Of a stretch of DNA of 64,000 nucleotides, positions 8,118 through 17,009 are shown piece after piece. The notes beneath the pieces were generated by a model. The model was not told the DNA's origin, made no database searches, and saw only the letters and a list, made by a program, of their open reading frames with translations. Within the stretch, counting starts at the first letter, position 1. Each line of letters starts with the position of its first letter. The DNA lies in NCBI GenBank assembly GCA_963754385.1, contig CAVWGE010000005.1:248001-312000 (forward strand), in the 5' to 3' direction. Position numbers and translations under genes: made by a program. Source of the DNA: 9FT-COMBO-48-23 sp963754385 (GTDB taxonomy: Bacteria; Chloroflexota; Dehalococcoidia; GIF9; UBA5629).

Positions 8118-8873
8118 GTGACAACGACGATTGTAGTGGCTGGAAAAGGGGGTGTGGGCAAGACGGCTATCGCTGCCCTGCTTATAGATTTGCTGTCCAA
8201 AAAGGGGGTGGTTCTGGCTATCGATGCTGACCCTGCCACCAACCTTAATGCCGCTTTGGGTCTGCCTCTGGGAGAAACTGTGGGCCGGGCTCGTGAGGAC
8301 GTTACTGAGGATATACAGAAGGGGCGCCTTTCACCAACTGTTTCCAAGCAAGATGTTCTGGATATGAAGATAAGGGAAGCCCTGGTGGAGTCGGCTAAGG
8401 TTGACCTGCTGGCTATGGGGCGGCCTGAAGGTCCGGGGTGCTACTGTGCCGCCAATCACATGCTGCGTCTTTCTATAGACCGGCTGGCTAAGAATTACGA
8501 TTATACGGTTATCGATTCTGAAGCTGGAATGGAGCACATAAGCCGTCAGACGACACGGGATGTGGACTTGTTGCTGATTGTCTCCGACGTAACTATGAGG
8601 GGTATCACCACGGCGGCTAGAATGAAAGATTTGATTAAGGAGATGAGAACTAAGGTCGGCAAGGTGTCCCTGGCAGTAAACCGGGTTAAGAACGGTCTGC
8701 CGCAGGAGATCGGAAAGGCAATCAGCGATTTCGGCCTTGAGCTTGTGGCTATTGTACCTGAAGACCCGAATCTTGCCGATTTGGATATAAAAGGCAAGCC
8801 GATTACCGAACTTCCTGAGAATTCACCGCTCAGGCAGGCGGCAAAAGAGATAATCTCTAAACTTGGGCTATAA
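8118..8873 (+). CDS. cooC: CooC-type nickel-insertion ATPase
   Basis: This is a MinD/ParA-like ATPase that helps load nickel into CO dehydrogenase or acetyl-CoA synthase (CooC/AcsF). The deviant Walker A motif GKGGVGKT spans residues 9-16 and DADPATNLN follows at 36-44. The metal-binding Cys-X-Cys pair of CooC is Cys108/Cys110 (PGCYCAANH). The start is GTG 8118 with GGAGGTG upstream. It fits the CODH/ACS genes 4-8 kb away. The next gene starts 24 bases later, so a two-gene unit is likely. Confidence 0.88.
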   Translation: MTTTIVVAGKGGVGKTAIAALLIDLLSKKGVVLAIDADPATNLNAALGLPLGETVGRAREDVTEDIQKGRLSPTVSKQDVLDMKIREALVESAKVDLLAMGRPEGPGCYCAANHMLRLSIDRLAKNYDYTVIDSEAGMEHISRQTTRDVDLLLIVSDVTMRGITTAARMKDLIKEMRTKVGKVSLAVNRVKNGLPQEIGKAISDFGLELVAIVPEDPNLADLDIKGKPITELPENSPLRQAAKEIISKLGL

Positions 8874-8897
8874 GCCGCTTGTGCAGGAGGCTATCAA

Positions 8898-9311
8898 ATG
8901 GGGCTTAAGGATAAGAAATTGATTGGTCTACAGGAAATCGAGGGAGCGGTAAGTCCGCACCAGAAGCAGATTGGTATGGCGCTGAAAGCCAGGAAGGAAG
9001 CCCTTGAATACGTTACTGACGTGTCTAAATTAGCTGAGTTTGTCGGCGGCAAGGTGGAATCCCTGGGAATGGGTGAGGACTGGGTGATAAGCAAGGAAGT
9101 CTTTCCCGGGGTGGAAATCTTCTTTATTTACAATCGTGCCGATGATGAATTCCAGAGCAATCTTAAAGTTCTGTTCTCTGGCGACAGGATAAGGATGATG
9201 AGGGGGGAGGACCTGGCTGTCTTTGTCATTTTTTATGTAAATCATATGCTTAGATATGTGCGAGATAGCAATCCGGGGAAACGTCTTCCCGAGGTTTGTT
9301 ATAGAGTATAG
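8898..9311 (+). CDS. Uncharacterised protein downstream of cooC
   Basis: I do not recognise this 137-residue protein with confidence. It is soluble, with no signal peptide or membrane helix and only one cysteine (near the end). The central part alternates charged and hydrophobic residues (WVISKEVFPGVEIFFIY), followed by a short hydrophobic stretch LAVFVIFYVNHML. It starts at ATG 8898 with an AGGAGG site only 24 bases after cooC, so it is almost certainly in the same transcript and may serve CODH/ACS maturation. That role rests on position alone. Confidence 0.6.
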   Translation: MGLKDKKLIGLQEIEGAVSPHQKQIGMALKARKEALEYVTDVSKLAEFVGGKVESLGMGEDWVISKEVFPGVEIFFIYNRADDEFQSNLKVLFSGDRIRMMRGEDLAVFVIFYVNHMLRYVRDSNPGKRLPEVCYRV

Positions 9312-9321
9312 GGCGTTCGGT

Positions 9322-9419
9322 TGTCCTGGCGAGGAGTCCCGATTGCATCGGGACGGCATGGCAGTCTCAGTGGTAAGTTATGATAGTGAGATTGCCACGC
9401 CCTCAGCTTGCAATGGCAG
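9322..9419. repeat. Dispersed REP-like repeat before the acyl-CoA synthetase gene
   Basis: The palindromic core CCCGATTGCATCGGGA is followed by a GAGATTGCCACGC word and a GCAATGGCA end. It is the same family as the repeats at 4.4, 37.2 and 61.0 kb. Confidence 0.6.
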
Positions 9420-9436
9420 TTTAAAAGAGGTGATAA

Positions 9437-10900
9437 ATGGCAGGTAATGCCGATCTCGATAAGGTGTTCAACCCCAAATCGGTAGCTGTAGTCGGAGTTC
9501 CGGCTAGCAGTTCCCGCCATAGTATGGCTAGAACTTATCTTAGGGCCTTAATCGAGTGCAAGTTCAATGGCCCGATTTATCCTATTAATCCCAAGGGCGG
9601 CGAGATTAATGGCTTAGAAATCTATGCCAGCGTCAAAGATACTCCAGATTCGGTTGACTACGTCATCTCCTGTATTCCAGCGGCTTTGGCGCCACAGTTG
9701 GTTAGGGATTGTGTTGCCAAGGGGGTGAAGGCGATACAGTTTTTCACCTCTGGCTTTAGTGAAGAAGGCACAGAAGAAGGCAGAAGGCTGGAGACGGAGA
9801 TTTGCGATATAGCTCGACAGGGTGGCATCAGGCTCATCGGCCCTAATTGTATGGGGGTGTATTGTCCCAAATCCGGCTTATCTTTTGCTCCTGATTATTC
9901 CACGGAAAGCGGGCCGGTGGCGCTCATTTGCCAGAGCGGTGGCAATGCTATTTATTTCGTTCGGCATGCCGCCCAGCGCGGCGTTCGTTTTAGCAAGGTG
10001 GTCTCCTTCGGCAATGCTGCTGATGTGGATGAGAGCGACCTGCTGGAATATCTTACTAATGACACTGAAACCAAAATTATAATTGCCTATATTGAGGGAT
10101 TGAAGGACGGTAGACGCTTTAGTGAAGTCGTGAGAAAGGCGGCAGCAGCCAAGCCTGTTATAATGATGAAAGGCGGCAGCACTGAGGCTGGGGCAAGGGC
10201 AGTGGCTTCCCATACCGGAGCTTTGGCCGGGTCAGCCAGGATATGGGATGGACTTTTGCGGCAGGCAGGGGTTATTCCTGCGTTCACTCTGGAGGAGTTA
10301 GGCGATATTCTGGTTGCTCTACTTTATTTGCCTGTGCCTCACGGGCGGAGACTTGGTGTTATCGACGTCGGTGGGGGGGCTGTAGTTGTGGCTACTGATG
10401 CGTATATTTCCGCCGGGCTTGATTTGCCGCGACTGCCTCAGGAGTTGCGACAGAAGCTCAGGAGTTTCCTCAGCACAGGTGCCGCCGGCCTAAGCGTCAA
10501 CAATCCTGTTGACCTCGGCGGTCAGTTTTTTAATGTTTCAGGTGCCTATTCCGTAATGAAGGAACTGGCTGATTACGATGGTATTGATATGCTTGTTTTC
10601 CATTTACATTTAGGCATTAATCCGCCGTTTGCCTCTTTCCCCAAGGAGTATTCTGTTGCCATACTGGATAACGCGATTAGAGTCCACAATGAGACTGGCA
10701 AACCGATGGTGGTAGTTATTGACCAGCTTACCACTATTGAAAGCTGCGAAACAACCTTTGCTTGTCAGCAAAAGTGCCAGCAGGCGGGGATTCCTGTTTA
10801 TTCCTCGGTAAATGGGGCTGCCAAAGCCCTTGAGCAGTTTATGCGTTACCACGAGATACCGCTATCCGGTTCTACCGAATTCCTTATCCAGTTGCCGTGA
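9437..10900 (+). CDS. ADP-forming acyl-CoA synthetase alpha-type subunit
   Basis: This is a CoA-binding plus succinyl-CoA-ligase-like protein of 487 residues, as in the alpha subunit of ADP-forming acetate-CoA ligase (Acd). The family converts acyl-CoA, ADP and phosphate to acid, CoA and ATP. An N-terminal CoA-binding Rossmann domain (about 1-130) precedes the ligase domain. His259 in ASHTGALAGS is the expected phosphorylated histidine. ATG 9437 has an AGAGGTGAT site. The ATP-grasp beta part is absent here. Its 3' end overlaps the 3' end of mutL by 39 bases in convergent orientation. With CODH/ACS nearby, acetate formation with ATP gain is a reasonable role. Confidence 0.82.
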   Translation: MAGNADLDKVFNPKSVAVVGVPASSSRHSMARTYLRALIECKFNGPIYPINPKGGEINGLEIYASVKDTPDSVDYVISCIPAALAPQLVRDCVAKGVKAIQFFTSGFSEEGTEEGRRLETEICDIARQGGIRLIGPNCMGVYCPKSGLSFAPDYSTESGPVALICQSGGNAIYFVRHAAQRGVRFSKVVSFGNAADVDESDLLEYLTNDTETKIIIAYIEGLKDGRRFSEVVRKAAAAKPVIMMKGGSTEAGARAVASHTGALAGSARIWDGLLRQAGVIPAFTLEELGDILVALLYLPVPHGRRLGVIDVGGGAVVVATDAYISAGLDLPRLPQELRQKLRSFLSTGAAGLSVNNPVDLGGQFFNVSGAYSVMKELADYDGIDMLVFHLHLGINPPFASFPKEYSVAILDNAIRVHNETGKPMVVVIDQLTTIESCETTFACQQKCQQAGIPVYSSVNGAAKALEQFMRYHEIPLSGSTEFLIQLP

Positions 10901-12502
10901 GCTTAAATGAATCATTGTTGGTCTGCCATGGGGGCAGGTGCGGGGTTGGTTGGTCTGTTCCAATTGTTTTATCAGCTCTCTCATCTCCTCGGCGGTTAGC
11001 GACTGCCCGGCTTTGACGGCGCTGTGACAGGCTACGGATTGAGCTATGTTTTCCTCTCGCTTGGATGGTTCTTCTTCGGCGACGAGAGAGTCCAAAAGTG
11101 TCCTCACCGCTTCAGCCAGGTTTCCTTCCTTCATGATAGCTGGCACGGCTCTTAGCAGGTAGCTCCTGGCTCCAAAGGGCTCGAGGTTGAAGCCGAACTC
11201 GCCGAGAAGCTCGCGCTTCATTTTCAAAACCTCTTCTTGCTTGGGGCTTAATTCTATGTTTACCGGCTCGAGCAGTCCCTGAATTTCTATCTTCTGCTGG
11301 GAGCGCTGGGATAAGATTTTTTCGAAGAGGACACGCTCGTGGGCGGCATGCTGGTCGATAAGGTAAAGCCCCTCAGGTCCCTCAGCCATGATGTAGTTGC
11401 TGGCTAACTGTCCCAACACCCTGAGTATAGGCAGGGAGGCCGTCTCAGCGCCTTTTACCGTCCACAAGCTTGGCGGCGGGGTAAATGACGTTGTGTCAGT
11501 CTTGATTTTAGGTGGCGGTGCTTTAGCCAACACCTTCGCTACTGTCTTTTGTACTGCTGTATAGACAATCTGGCTGTTGCGGAATTTCACCTCTGTCTTT
11601 GTGGGGTGGACATTGACATCAATCTCTTGCGATATCACTGAAACGTTTAAGATTACAATAGGGTGCTTGCCGGTCATAAGCAAGCCGTGATAGGCATCTT
11701 CGGCGGCTCGCGCCAGCAGGCTGCTGCGCACCCAGCGGCGGTTGACGAAAAAGCTGAGATAGCCGCGGCTGGAGCGGGCTAAAGAAGGTGGACTTACCAG
11801 GCCAGTAACGCTGAGAACCTGGTCTACTTCGCCAATCTCCAACATTTGTTTGGCTATTTCTAATCCGTAGACCTCGGCGACAACATCTCTGAGGCTGCCG
11901 TTGCCCGGTGTCTTTAAGCTTAGGCGCCCGTCGAGGACAAGATTGAATTTTACTTCGGGAAAAGCCAGTGCATACTGGCTTAAGACATTGGCTATGTGTC
12001 CGTTTTCGGTAGTTGCCGACTTCAGGAATTTCAGCCGCACCGGGAAGTTGTGGAAAAGGTGATGCACGGTGACGGTGGTGCCTTGAGGCCGGCTGCGTTT
12101 CTCGTGCTTTATTACTGAGCCGTTCTTAAGGTAGAGGTAGGTGCCAGCGGTATCGATGTCGGCTTTGGTCAAAACTTCCACCTCAGCCGCAGCAGCTATG
12201 CTGGGCAGAGCTTCACCGCGGAAGCCGAGGGTAGATATCTGTTCTAGGTCGGTTAGTGCATCAATCTTGCTGGTGGCGTAGCGATGGAAGGCGAGCTCCA
12301 CGTCGTCTGCTGGTATGCCGCTGTCGTTGTCGGTGACCCTGATAAGGCTGATGCCACCACCCTGCGCCTCGACATTTATCTGTGTGGCGCCGGCATCCAG
12401 AGCGTTCTCCACCAGCTCCTTCACCACCGAAGCTGGCCTCTCCACCACCTCCCCAGCGGCAATCTTGGATATAACTTCCTGAGCTAGAATTTTGATGGGC
12501 AT
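10862..12502 (-). CDS. mutL: DNA mismatch repair protein MutL
   Basis: This is a GHKL ATPase and nicking endonuclease of mismatch repair. N-terminal motifs are ENALDAG, DNDSGI and TLGFRGEALPSI. The C-terminal endonuclease motif DQHAAHERVLFE fits DQHA(X)2E(X)4E exactly, and ACHSAVK and CPHGRPT complete the metal site. It is therefore the nuclease-active type found in organisms without MutH. The length is 546. No mutS is adjacent. The 3' end overlaps the convergent acyl-CoA synthetase gene. Confidence 0.95.
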   Translation of the reverse strand: MPIKILAQEVISKIAAGEVVERPASVVKELVENALDAGATQINVEAQGGGISLIRVTDNDSGIPADDVELAFHRYATSKIDALTDLEQISTLGFRGEALPSIAAAAEVEVLTKADIDTAGTYLYLKNGSVIKHEKRSRPQGTTVTVHHLFHNFPVRLKFLKSATTENGHIANVLSQYALAFPEVKFNLVLDGRLSLKTPGNGSLRDVVAEVYGLEIAKQMLEIGEVDQVLSVTGLVSPPSLARSSRGYLSFFVNRRWVRSSLLARAAEDAYHGLLMTGKHPIVILNVSVISQEIDVNVHPTKTEVKFRNSQIVYTAVQKTVAKVLAKAPPPKIKTDTTSFTPPPSLWTVKGAETASLPILRVLGQLASNYIMAEGPEGLYLIDQHAAHERVLFEKILSQRSQQKIEIQGLLEPVNIELSPKQEEVLKMKRELLGEFGFNLEPFGARSYLLRAVPAIMKEGNLAEAVRTLLDSLVAEEEPSKREENIAQSVACHSAVKAGQSLTAEEMRELIKQLEQTNQPRTCPHGRPTMIHLSSRQLDKEFGRTG

Positions 12503-12569
12503 GCTGGCTTATTTTACTCGCTTGGGGAGGGTGAGACAAAGGAAGTGATAATTAGGATTTCGGGAAACC

Positions 12570-13322
12570 TTATTTCTCTCTCTTTTTAGTGGTGGCCTTG
12601 TCATTTTTAGTGCCACTTACGAATTGCACAAGCTTCTCCCAATCTATATTGCCATTTGAAAAACAGAAGTTTTCAACAAATTCGCGTGTGAATCTGTTTA
12701 TAGCCGCGTCCCAAGCTGGGGCATACTTCCGTCTATGCTTGGCTGGTTCCTCTCTCATTAATCTTATTAACTTTAGGTAGAAATCCCCGTCACCGGTAAT
12801 TTCAGTCCAGAAATCTTGTCCTGATCTACGTCTATAAACAGTATCTTTGGTGGGCTCTGACCTAGCTCGCCCATAACCGGCCGCTAACATGGGGTCAAAT
12901 TGTTTGTGGAGTTTGTAAAGGCGACTTCGTAAAGCTAGGAATTCTTGAGTCTGTCGTTTCTTCTGACTAGCGTTATAGATATTGGGCCCCGATTTCATCG
13001 CAACAGCGATTTGTCTATCCTTGGTTTCGATTACAAAATCAACGCCTTCAGCATCCGACACTTTAGCACCTGCGGCAATCCTGGCGATCGGCTCAAAAAA
13101 AGCTTCACCGAATATCGTTTCGTCCGAAGAACCGATATAGGCGGTCAATATTTGTTCGACAATTTCAGAAGCCTTTTGCGTTCCTAGCGCCTTGAAAAGG
13201 TAAGGATTCTTTCTTCGTAGAATACCTTTCAGTCTGAGTTGTCCTAACTTACGTACGCGCCGCTCATAGAAGTCTTGGAGACATTTGCTTATCAGGCTCT
13301 GGAGTTCCTCTGCGTTTACCAT
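12570..13322 (-). CDS. PmeII-like type II restriction endonuclease
   Basis: This 250-residue protein resembles PmeII-family type II restriction enzymes. The core GVDFVIETKDRQ followed by VAMKSGPNIYN looks like the PD-(D/E)XK segment, with the KSGPN form common in this group. The tail is lysine-rich. Its first 59 bases overlap the end of the methyltransferase gene, which is transcribed first, a usual restriction-modification arrangement. The region is visibly AT-richer than its flanks, consistent with transfer. The recognition sequence is not predictable. The nuclease role is likely; the subfamily name is less sure. Confidence 0.7.
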   Translation of the reverse strand: MVNAEELQSLISKCLQDFYERRVRKLGQLRLKGILRRKNPYLFKALGTQKASEIVEQILTAYIGSSDETIFGEAFFEPIARIAAGAKVSDAEGVDFVIETKDRQIAVAMKSGPNIYNASQKKRQTQEFLALRSRLYKLHKQFDPMLAAGYGRARSEPTKDTVYRRRSGQDFWTEITGDGDFYLKLIRLMREEPAKHRRKYAPAWDAAINRFTREFVENFCFSNGNIDWEKLVQFVSGTKNDKATTKKREK

Positions 13323-14208
13323 TGTTTCTCCTTACTGCTGCCACAAGGCGGTGATGACCAGCGACGGCTTCGAGAGCCAGCTTATAGTATTCTTCCATTA
13401 ATTCGATGCCTATATAATGTCGGTCGAGTTCAATACAAGCGAGTGCTGTTGTACCGGACCCAATGAAGGGATCCAATACTATATCTCCAGGCTGAGTGAA
13501 CAATTTTATAAACCAAGAAGGTAATGATATGGGGAAAGCCGCGCTATGATTGCGGTTGGAGCACTCTGTAGCGAGATGTAAAACATTTGTGGGATAAACA
13601 TATTTCTTACCAAGCCAGTTAGAAACATTCTTGCCAAAGCCACTTAGAGAACGAGATTCATCACGAATGCGGTCGGCATCACTTAGTTTTGCTAGCCGCT
13701 TTTCTGCCCAACTACCCATAGGCACCATGACCTCTTGTTGGAACATTTTAAACTTCTTTTGTTTGGTAAAGTGTAAACATCGCTCCCAGGCGTCTCTGAA
13801 TCGATTAGGCCATTTCCCCGGATAGCAGTTCTTTTTATGCCATATATATTCTTCTGTCCAAAGCCAGCCCTGCTTTCTCATCTCGAGGATTAGTTCTAAT
13901 ACGTAAGTTTGCCGTTCACCGTCGGCGGTTCGCTCTTTGATATTTAGTACAAAAGAGCCTTCAGGTTTAAGGACGCGTTTCAATTCATAAGATATGGGTA
14001 AGAACCATTGCACATATTGATTGGTGGGGATACCTTTGTAGCTTTTTTTTCGGTTATCTGCGTAGGGTGGGGAAGTGATGATTAAGTCGATACTATCTGG
14101 AGGTAAGGTTTTTATAATATCTAAGCAATCTCCATGGATAATCTCATCCCAATGCAAAGCGAAACCTTGGAGTTTATGCTTATTATTTGTCTCTATTATT
14201 TGAGCCAT
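13264..14208 (-). CDS. DNA methyltransferase of the type II system (beta class)
   Basis: This is an amino-methyltransferase (N6-adenine or N4-cytosine) of 314 residues. The catalytic motif IV, TSPPYADN, lies at residues 45-52. The SAM-binding motif I, DPFIGSGTTALA, lies near the C-terminus, so the order is that of the beta class. It overlaps the downstream endonuclease gene by 59 bases, with the protecting enzyme made first. An AT-rich stretch of about 60 bases separates it from the pcrA stop codon. Confidence 0.88.
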   Translation of the reverse strand: MAQIIETNNKHKLQGFALHWDEIIHGDCLDIIKTLPPDSIDLIITSPPYADNRKKSYKGIPTNQYVQWFLPISYELKRVLKPEGSFVLNIKERTADGERQTYVLELILEMRKQGWLWTEEYIWHKKNCYPGKWPNRFRDAWERCLHFTKQKKFKMFQQEVMVPMGSWAEKRLAKLSDADRIRDESRSLSGFGKNVSNWLGKKYVYPTNVLHLATECSNRNHSAAFPISLPSWFIKLFTQPGDIVLDPFIGSGTTALACIELDRHYIGIELMEEYYKLALEAVAGHHRLVAAVRRNNGKRRGTPEPDKQMSPRLL

Positions 14209-14273
14209 ACTATGCTCACTATTATTTTACACGGTTTCGTGTATATTGTCAATTAGTTTTAAGACATAAAATC

Positions 14274-16445
14274 TCAATTTTTCTCAACTTTTTCCAGAGG
14301 TGCCAGGCTGAGCAGCAGCCTTTTGACGCCGGCTCCTTCGAAGGCGACGGTTATCTCCTGGTCGTCTTTGTTTGGTGAGCAGTTTATGACCACTCCGTCA
14401 CCAAATATCTTGTGGTGAACACGGTCGCCAATCTCTAAAATCAGGTTGCTGACTGGTCTCGATGTTGCCTTGGGAAAAAGAGCGGTTACCGGGGTGAACT
14501 CCTCTTCCTTTTCCTGCCAAAAACCTTTGCCGGCTATAAGGTGTGGCGGGATGTCTTCGAGGAAACGGGATGGAATGGTCGCTGCGCTGTTGCCGAACAG
14601 GTTGCGGTGATAGGTATGAAGCAGATAGACTCGCTGCCGCGCTCGGGTTACACCTACGTAGCACAGGCGGCGCTCTTCCTCTAACTCATCAGGGTCTTCC
14701 ATCGACCTTCGATGTGGCAGCAGACCTTCTTCCATGCCGATGATGAAAACAACTGGGAATTCCAAGCCTTTGGCTTGATGTAGGGTGATTAAGGTGGTGG
14801 CCTCAACCTTTTCATTAAGTTCGTCTGTATCTGAGTATAGGCTTGCCTTTTCCAAAAAAGCAGCTAACGCCTCTGCCGGGCTCAGCTCATTGTAGTCTCT
14901 GGCTACGGTGTACAGCTCCTGTATGTTCTCCCAGCGCTCCTCGCCGTCTTCTTCGTTGAGGATATACGCTTTGTAGCCTGTCTGCTCCAGTATTGCGTCC
15001 ATTAAACCTGTAAGGCTTAGCTCCTGGCTTCTGGTGATGAGCTCGGCAATCAAGTCGAAGAAGCTTTTTAAGGCGTAGTTGGCTCGGGGTGTTAAAGATG
15101 GACCTTTTTTATCTGCTACCAGCTTCAATGCTTCATATAGAGGCATGTCCTGATTTTTTGCCCAGCCTGATAGCTCAGCTAAGGTGCGCTGACCGATGCC
15201 CCTGCCGGGGACATTTATTATGCGGGCCAGGCTGATGCTGTCGGAAGGGTTTTGAATCAGCCTCAGGTAGGCGATTATATCTTTAATCTCTCGCCTCTGG
15301 TAGAAGCGGGTGCCGCCGACAAGCTTGTAGGGCACACCGTAGCGCATGAAAGCTTCTTCTAAAGCTCGTGACTGGGCATTGACCCGGTACATCACGGCAC
15401 AGCCGCCGGGTGAGACCAGGTCTTGTTCCGCCAGTCTGGCTATTTCGCTGATGACAAACTGGGCCTCTTCATCTTCGTTGTAAGTTTCGATTAAGGAAAT
15501 TGGAACGCCGGCCTCGTTCTCTGTCCACAGGCGTTTTGGTTTACGCCGTGAGTTCATCGAGATGATGCTGGAAGCCACATCCAGTATGGTCTTTGTGGAG
15601 CGATAGTTCTGCTCTAGATAGGCTACTTTGGCATCCGGGTAGTCCTTCTCGAAGCTGAGTATGTTGCGCAGGTCGGCGAATCTCCAGGAATAGATGGACT
15701 GGTCGGGGTCACCGACAACGCAGACATTGCGGTGTTTTCCGGCTAGCTGTTTTACCAGCATGTACTGGGTGATATTAGTATCCTGGAACTCGTCAACAAG
15801 TATATGCAGATAGCGAGACTGATATTTGGACAGAACCTTGGGGTGGTCATCGAAGAGTTGTACTGTTCTCATCAGTAGGTCATCGAAGTCAACCCCATGG
15901 CTCCGAATTAGGGACTGCTGGTAGCGCTCGTAGACGCGCTGGACTACACCTTCGAAATAATTGCTGGTCTGTTGGGCGTAATCTGAAGGGGTCAGCAGCC
16001 GACTTTTGGCGTATTTGATGGCTGATTGAATAGCTTTGGGTGTGTATTGCTTGGGGTCGAGGTCGAGCTCCTGCAGGCTCTGCTTTATCAGGCTTAGCTG
16101 GTCTTCCTCATCATAAATAACGAATCTGGAGTCGAGCCCGATGGCTTTACCTTCCTGGCGCAGGATACGGGCGCAAATGGCGTGGAAGGTGCCCAGAGTT
16201 AAGTCACCTGCTGTCTGCCCCAGCAGCTTCTCCAGCCTTTCCGCCATCTCCCGGGCAGCCTTGTTGGTGAAGGTGACCGCCATGATGCGGTGAGGATTTA
16301 TTCCGCAGACCTTTATCAGGTAAGCGACGCGGTGGGTGATGACCCTGGTCTTGCCGCTGCCGGGGCCGGCTACAATAAGCAACGGCCCGTCAATGGTTTC
16401 TACGGCTTCTCTCTGGGCCGGATTCAGTTTAGCTAGGACGTCCAT
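14274..16445 (-). CDS. pcrA: ATP-dependent DNA helicase PcrA/UvrD
   Basis: This superfamily 1 3'-5' helicase acts in repair and replication restart. Walker A is AGPGSGKT at residues 26-33. Other motifs are DEFQDTN, GDPDQSIYSWR, QNYRST, HQAKGLEFP and CYVGVTRAR, in normal order over 723 residues. The C-terminal GDRVHHKIFGDGVV is the Tudor-like tail seen in PcrA. The gene is complete and sits between the restriction-modification pair and a small exported protein. Confidence 0.95.
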   Translation of the reverse strand: MDVLAKLNPAQREAVETIDGPLLIVAGPGSGKTRVITHRVAYLIKVCGINPHRIMAVTFTNKAAREMAERLEKLLGQTAGDLTLGTFHAICARILRQEGKAIGLDSRFVIYDEEDQLSLIKQSLQELDLDPKQYTPKAIQSAIKYAKSRLLTPSDYAQQTSNYFEGVVQRVYERYQQSLIRSHGVDFDDLLMRTVQLFDDHPKVLSKYQSRYLHILVDEFQDTNITQYMLVKQLAGKHRNVCVVGDPDQSIYSWRFADLRNILSFEKDYPDAKVAYLEQNYRSTKTILDVASSIISMNSRRKPKRLWTENEAGVPISLIETYNEDEEAQFVISEIARLAEQDLVSPGGCAVMYRVNAQSRALEEAFMRYGVPYKLVGGTRFYQRREIKDIIAYLRLIQNPSDSISLARIINVPGRGIGQRTLAELSGWAKNQDMPLYEALKLVADKKGPSLTPRANYALKSFFDLIAELITRSQELSLTGLMDAILEQTGYKAYILNEEDGEERWENIQELYTVARDYNELSPAEALAAFLEKASLYSDTDELNEKVEATTLITLHQAKGLEFPVVFIIGMEEGLLPHRRSMEDPDELEEERRLCYVGVTRARQRVYLLHTYHRNLFGNSAATIPSRFLEDIPPHLIAGKGFWQEKEEEFTPVTALFPKATSRPVSNLILEIGDRVHHKIFGDGVVINCSPNKDDQEITVAFEGAGVKRLLLSLAPLEKVEKN

Positions 16446-16457
16446 AAATTTTTATGA

Positions 16458-16799
16458 TTACTCTGTGCTCTGCCACTTTATTTCTACCTGCTCCGGCTTG
16501 ACGCCGCTAAAGTTTATGCCATTTGGGCCGCTTACTATGGTGGCACCCGAAGGGCTCAGTTTAATGGTGGTCTCCTCGCCAGTGGTGCTTATAGTTATTT
16601 TGTTGGCATTAACATTAAGAAGAAGGTTTACCTTCTGTGAGGGCAGCCCGCTAACCGGTTTTCCCTCGACTGATACTGAGCCGATGGTTACGCCTTCCAG
16701 ATATACATCGGCACCGGTGGCACCGCAGCTCAGACTGGCAATTAATCCCAGTGTCAAAAGCGCTGCAAGAGCAAGCATGGTTACCAGGTTTGTTTTCAT
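16458..16799 (-). CDS. Small exported protein of unknown function
   Basis: The start is ATG 16799, which has AGAGGAGGATACA just upstream; a longer in-frame extension is probably not translated. The 113-residue product begins with two charged/polar residues and a strongly hydrophobic stretch ending IASLSCGATG, which resembles a lipoprotein signal although the lipobox is not ideal. The rest is short beta-like segments rich in Thr, Val and Ile, without cysteines. I do not recognise the family. It is followed 13 bases later by pcrA. Confidence 0.6.
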   Translation of the reverse strand: MKTNLVTMLALAALLTLGLIASLSCGATGADVYLEGVTIGSVSVEGKPVSGLPSQKVNLLLNVNANKITISTTGEETTIKLSPSGATIVSGPNGINFSGVKPEQVEIKWQSTE

Positions 16800-16876
16800 A
16801 TTGTATCCTCCTCTATCAGTGGTGAGTCTTCGGCAGAAGTTGGCTCGATTGTGGATGTTCATGAGGCTTTAGAGCA

Positions 16877-16906
16877 ATTATAACATTGGGGGGAGCAGGG
16901 CTTCAA
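16877..16906 (-). promoter_or_regulatory. Sigma-70-like promoter for the small exported protein
   Basis: On the minus strand TTGAAG (16906-16901) and TATAAT (16882-16877) are 18 bases apart. The -35 box lies in the palindrome CTTCAAAGATTTGAAG (16901-16916), shared with the opposite promoter. Confidence 0.5.
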
Positions 16907-16918
16907 AGATTTGAAGCT

Positions 16919-16947
16919 TTGCTAGACGGGAGGTTTTTCCATATAAT
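16919..16947 (+). promoter_or_regulatory. Sigma-70-like promoter for the kinase-deaminase pair
   Basis: TTGCTA and TATAAT are separated by 17 bases, and the first ATG is 63 bases downstream. The palindrome at 16901-16916 abuts the -35 box and could be an operator for both directions. Confidence 0.5.
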
Positions 16948-17009
16948 GTGGGGGCAAATTTGTCTGCTAAGATGGCGGCTGTTGTCAAAATTCCTATTGT
17001 AAGCAGTGA

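Noticed and set aside
12261..12539. Overlapping frames at the mutL start on both strands
   Set aside because: They are shadows of mutL coding sequence with no ribosome site or family motif.
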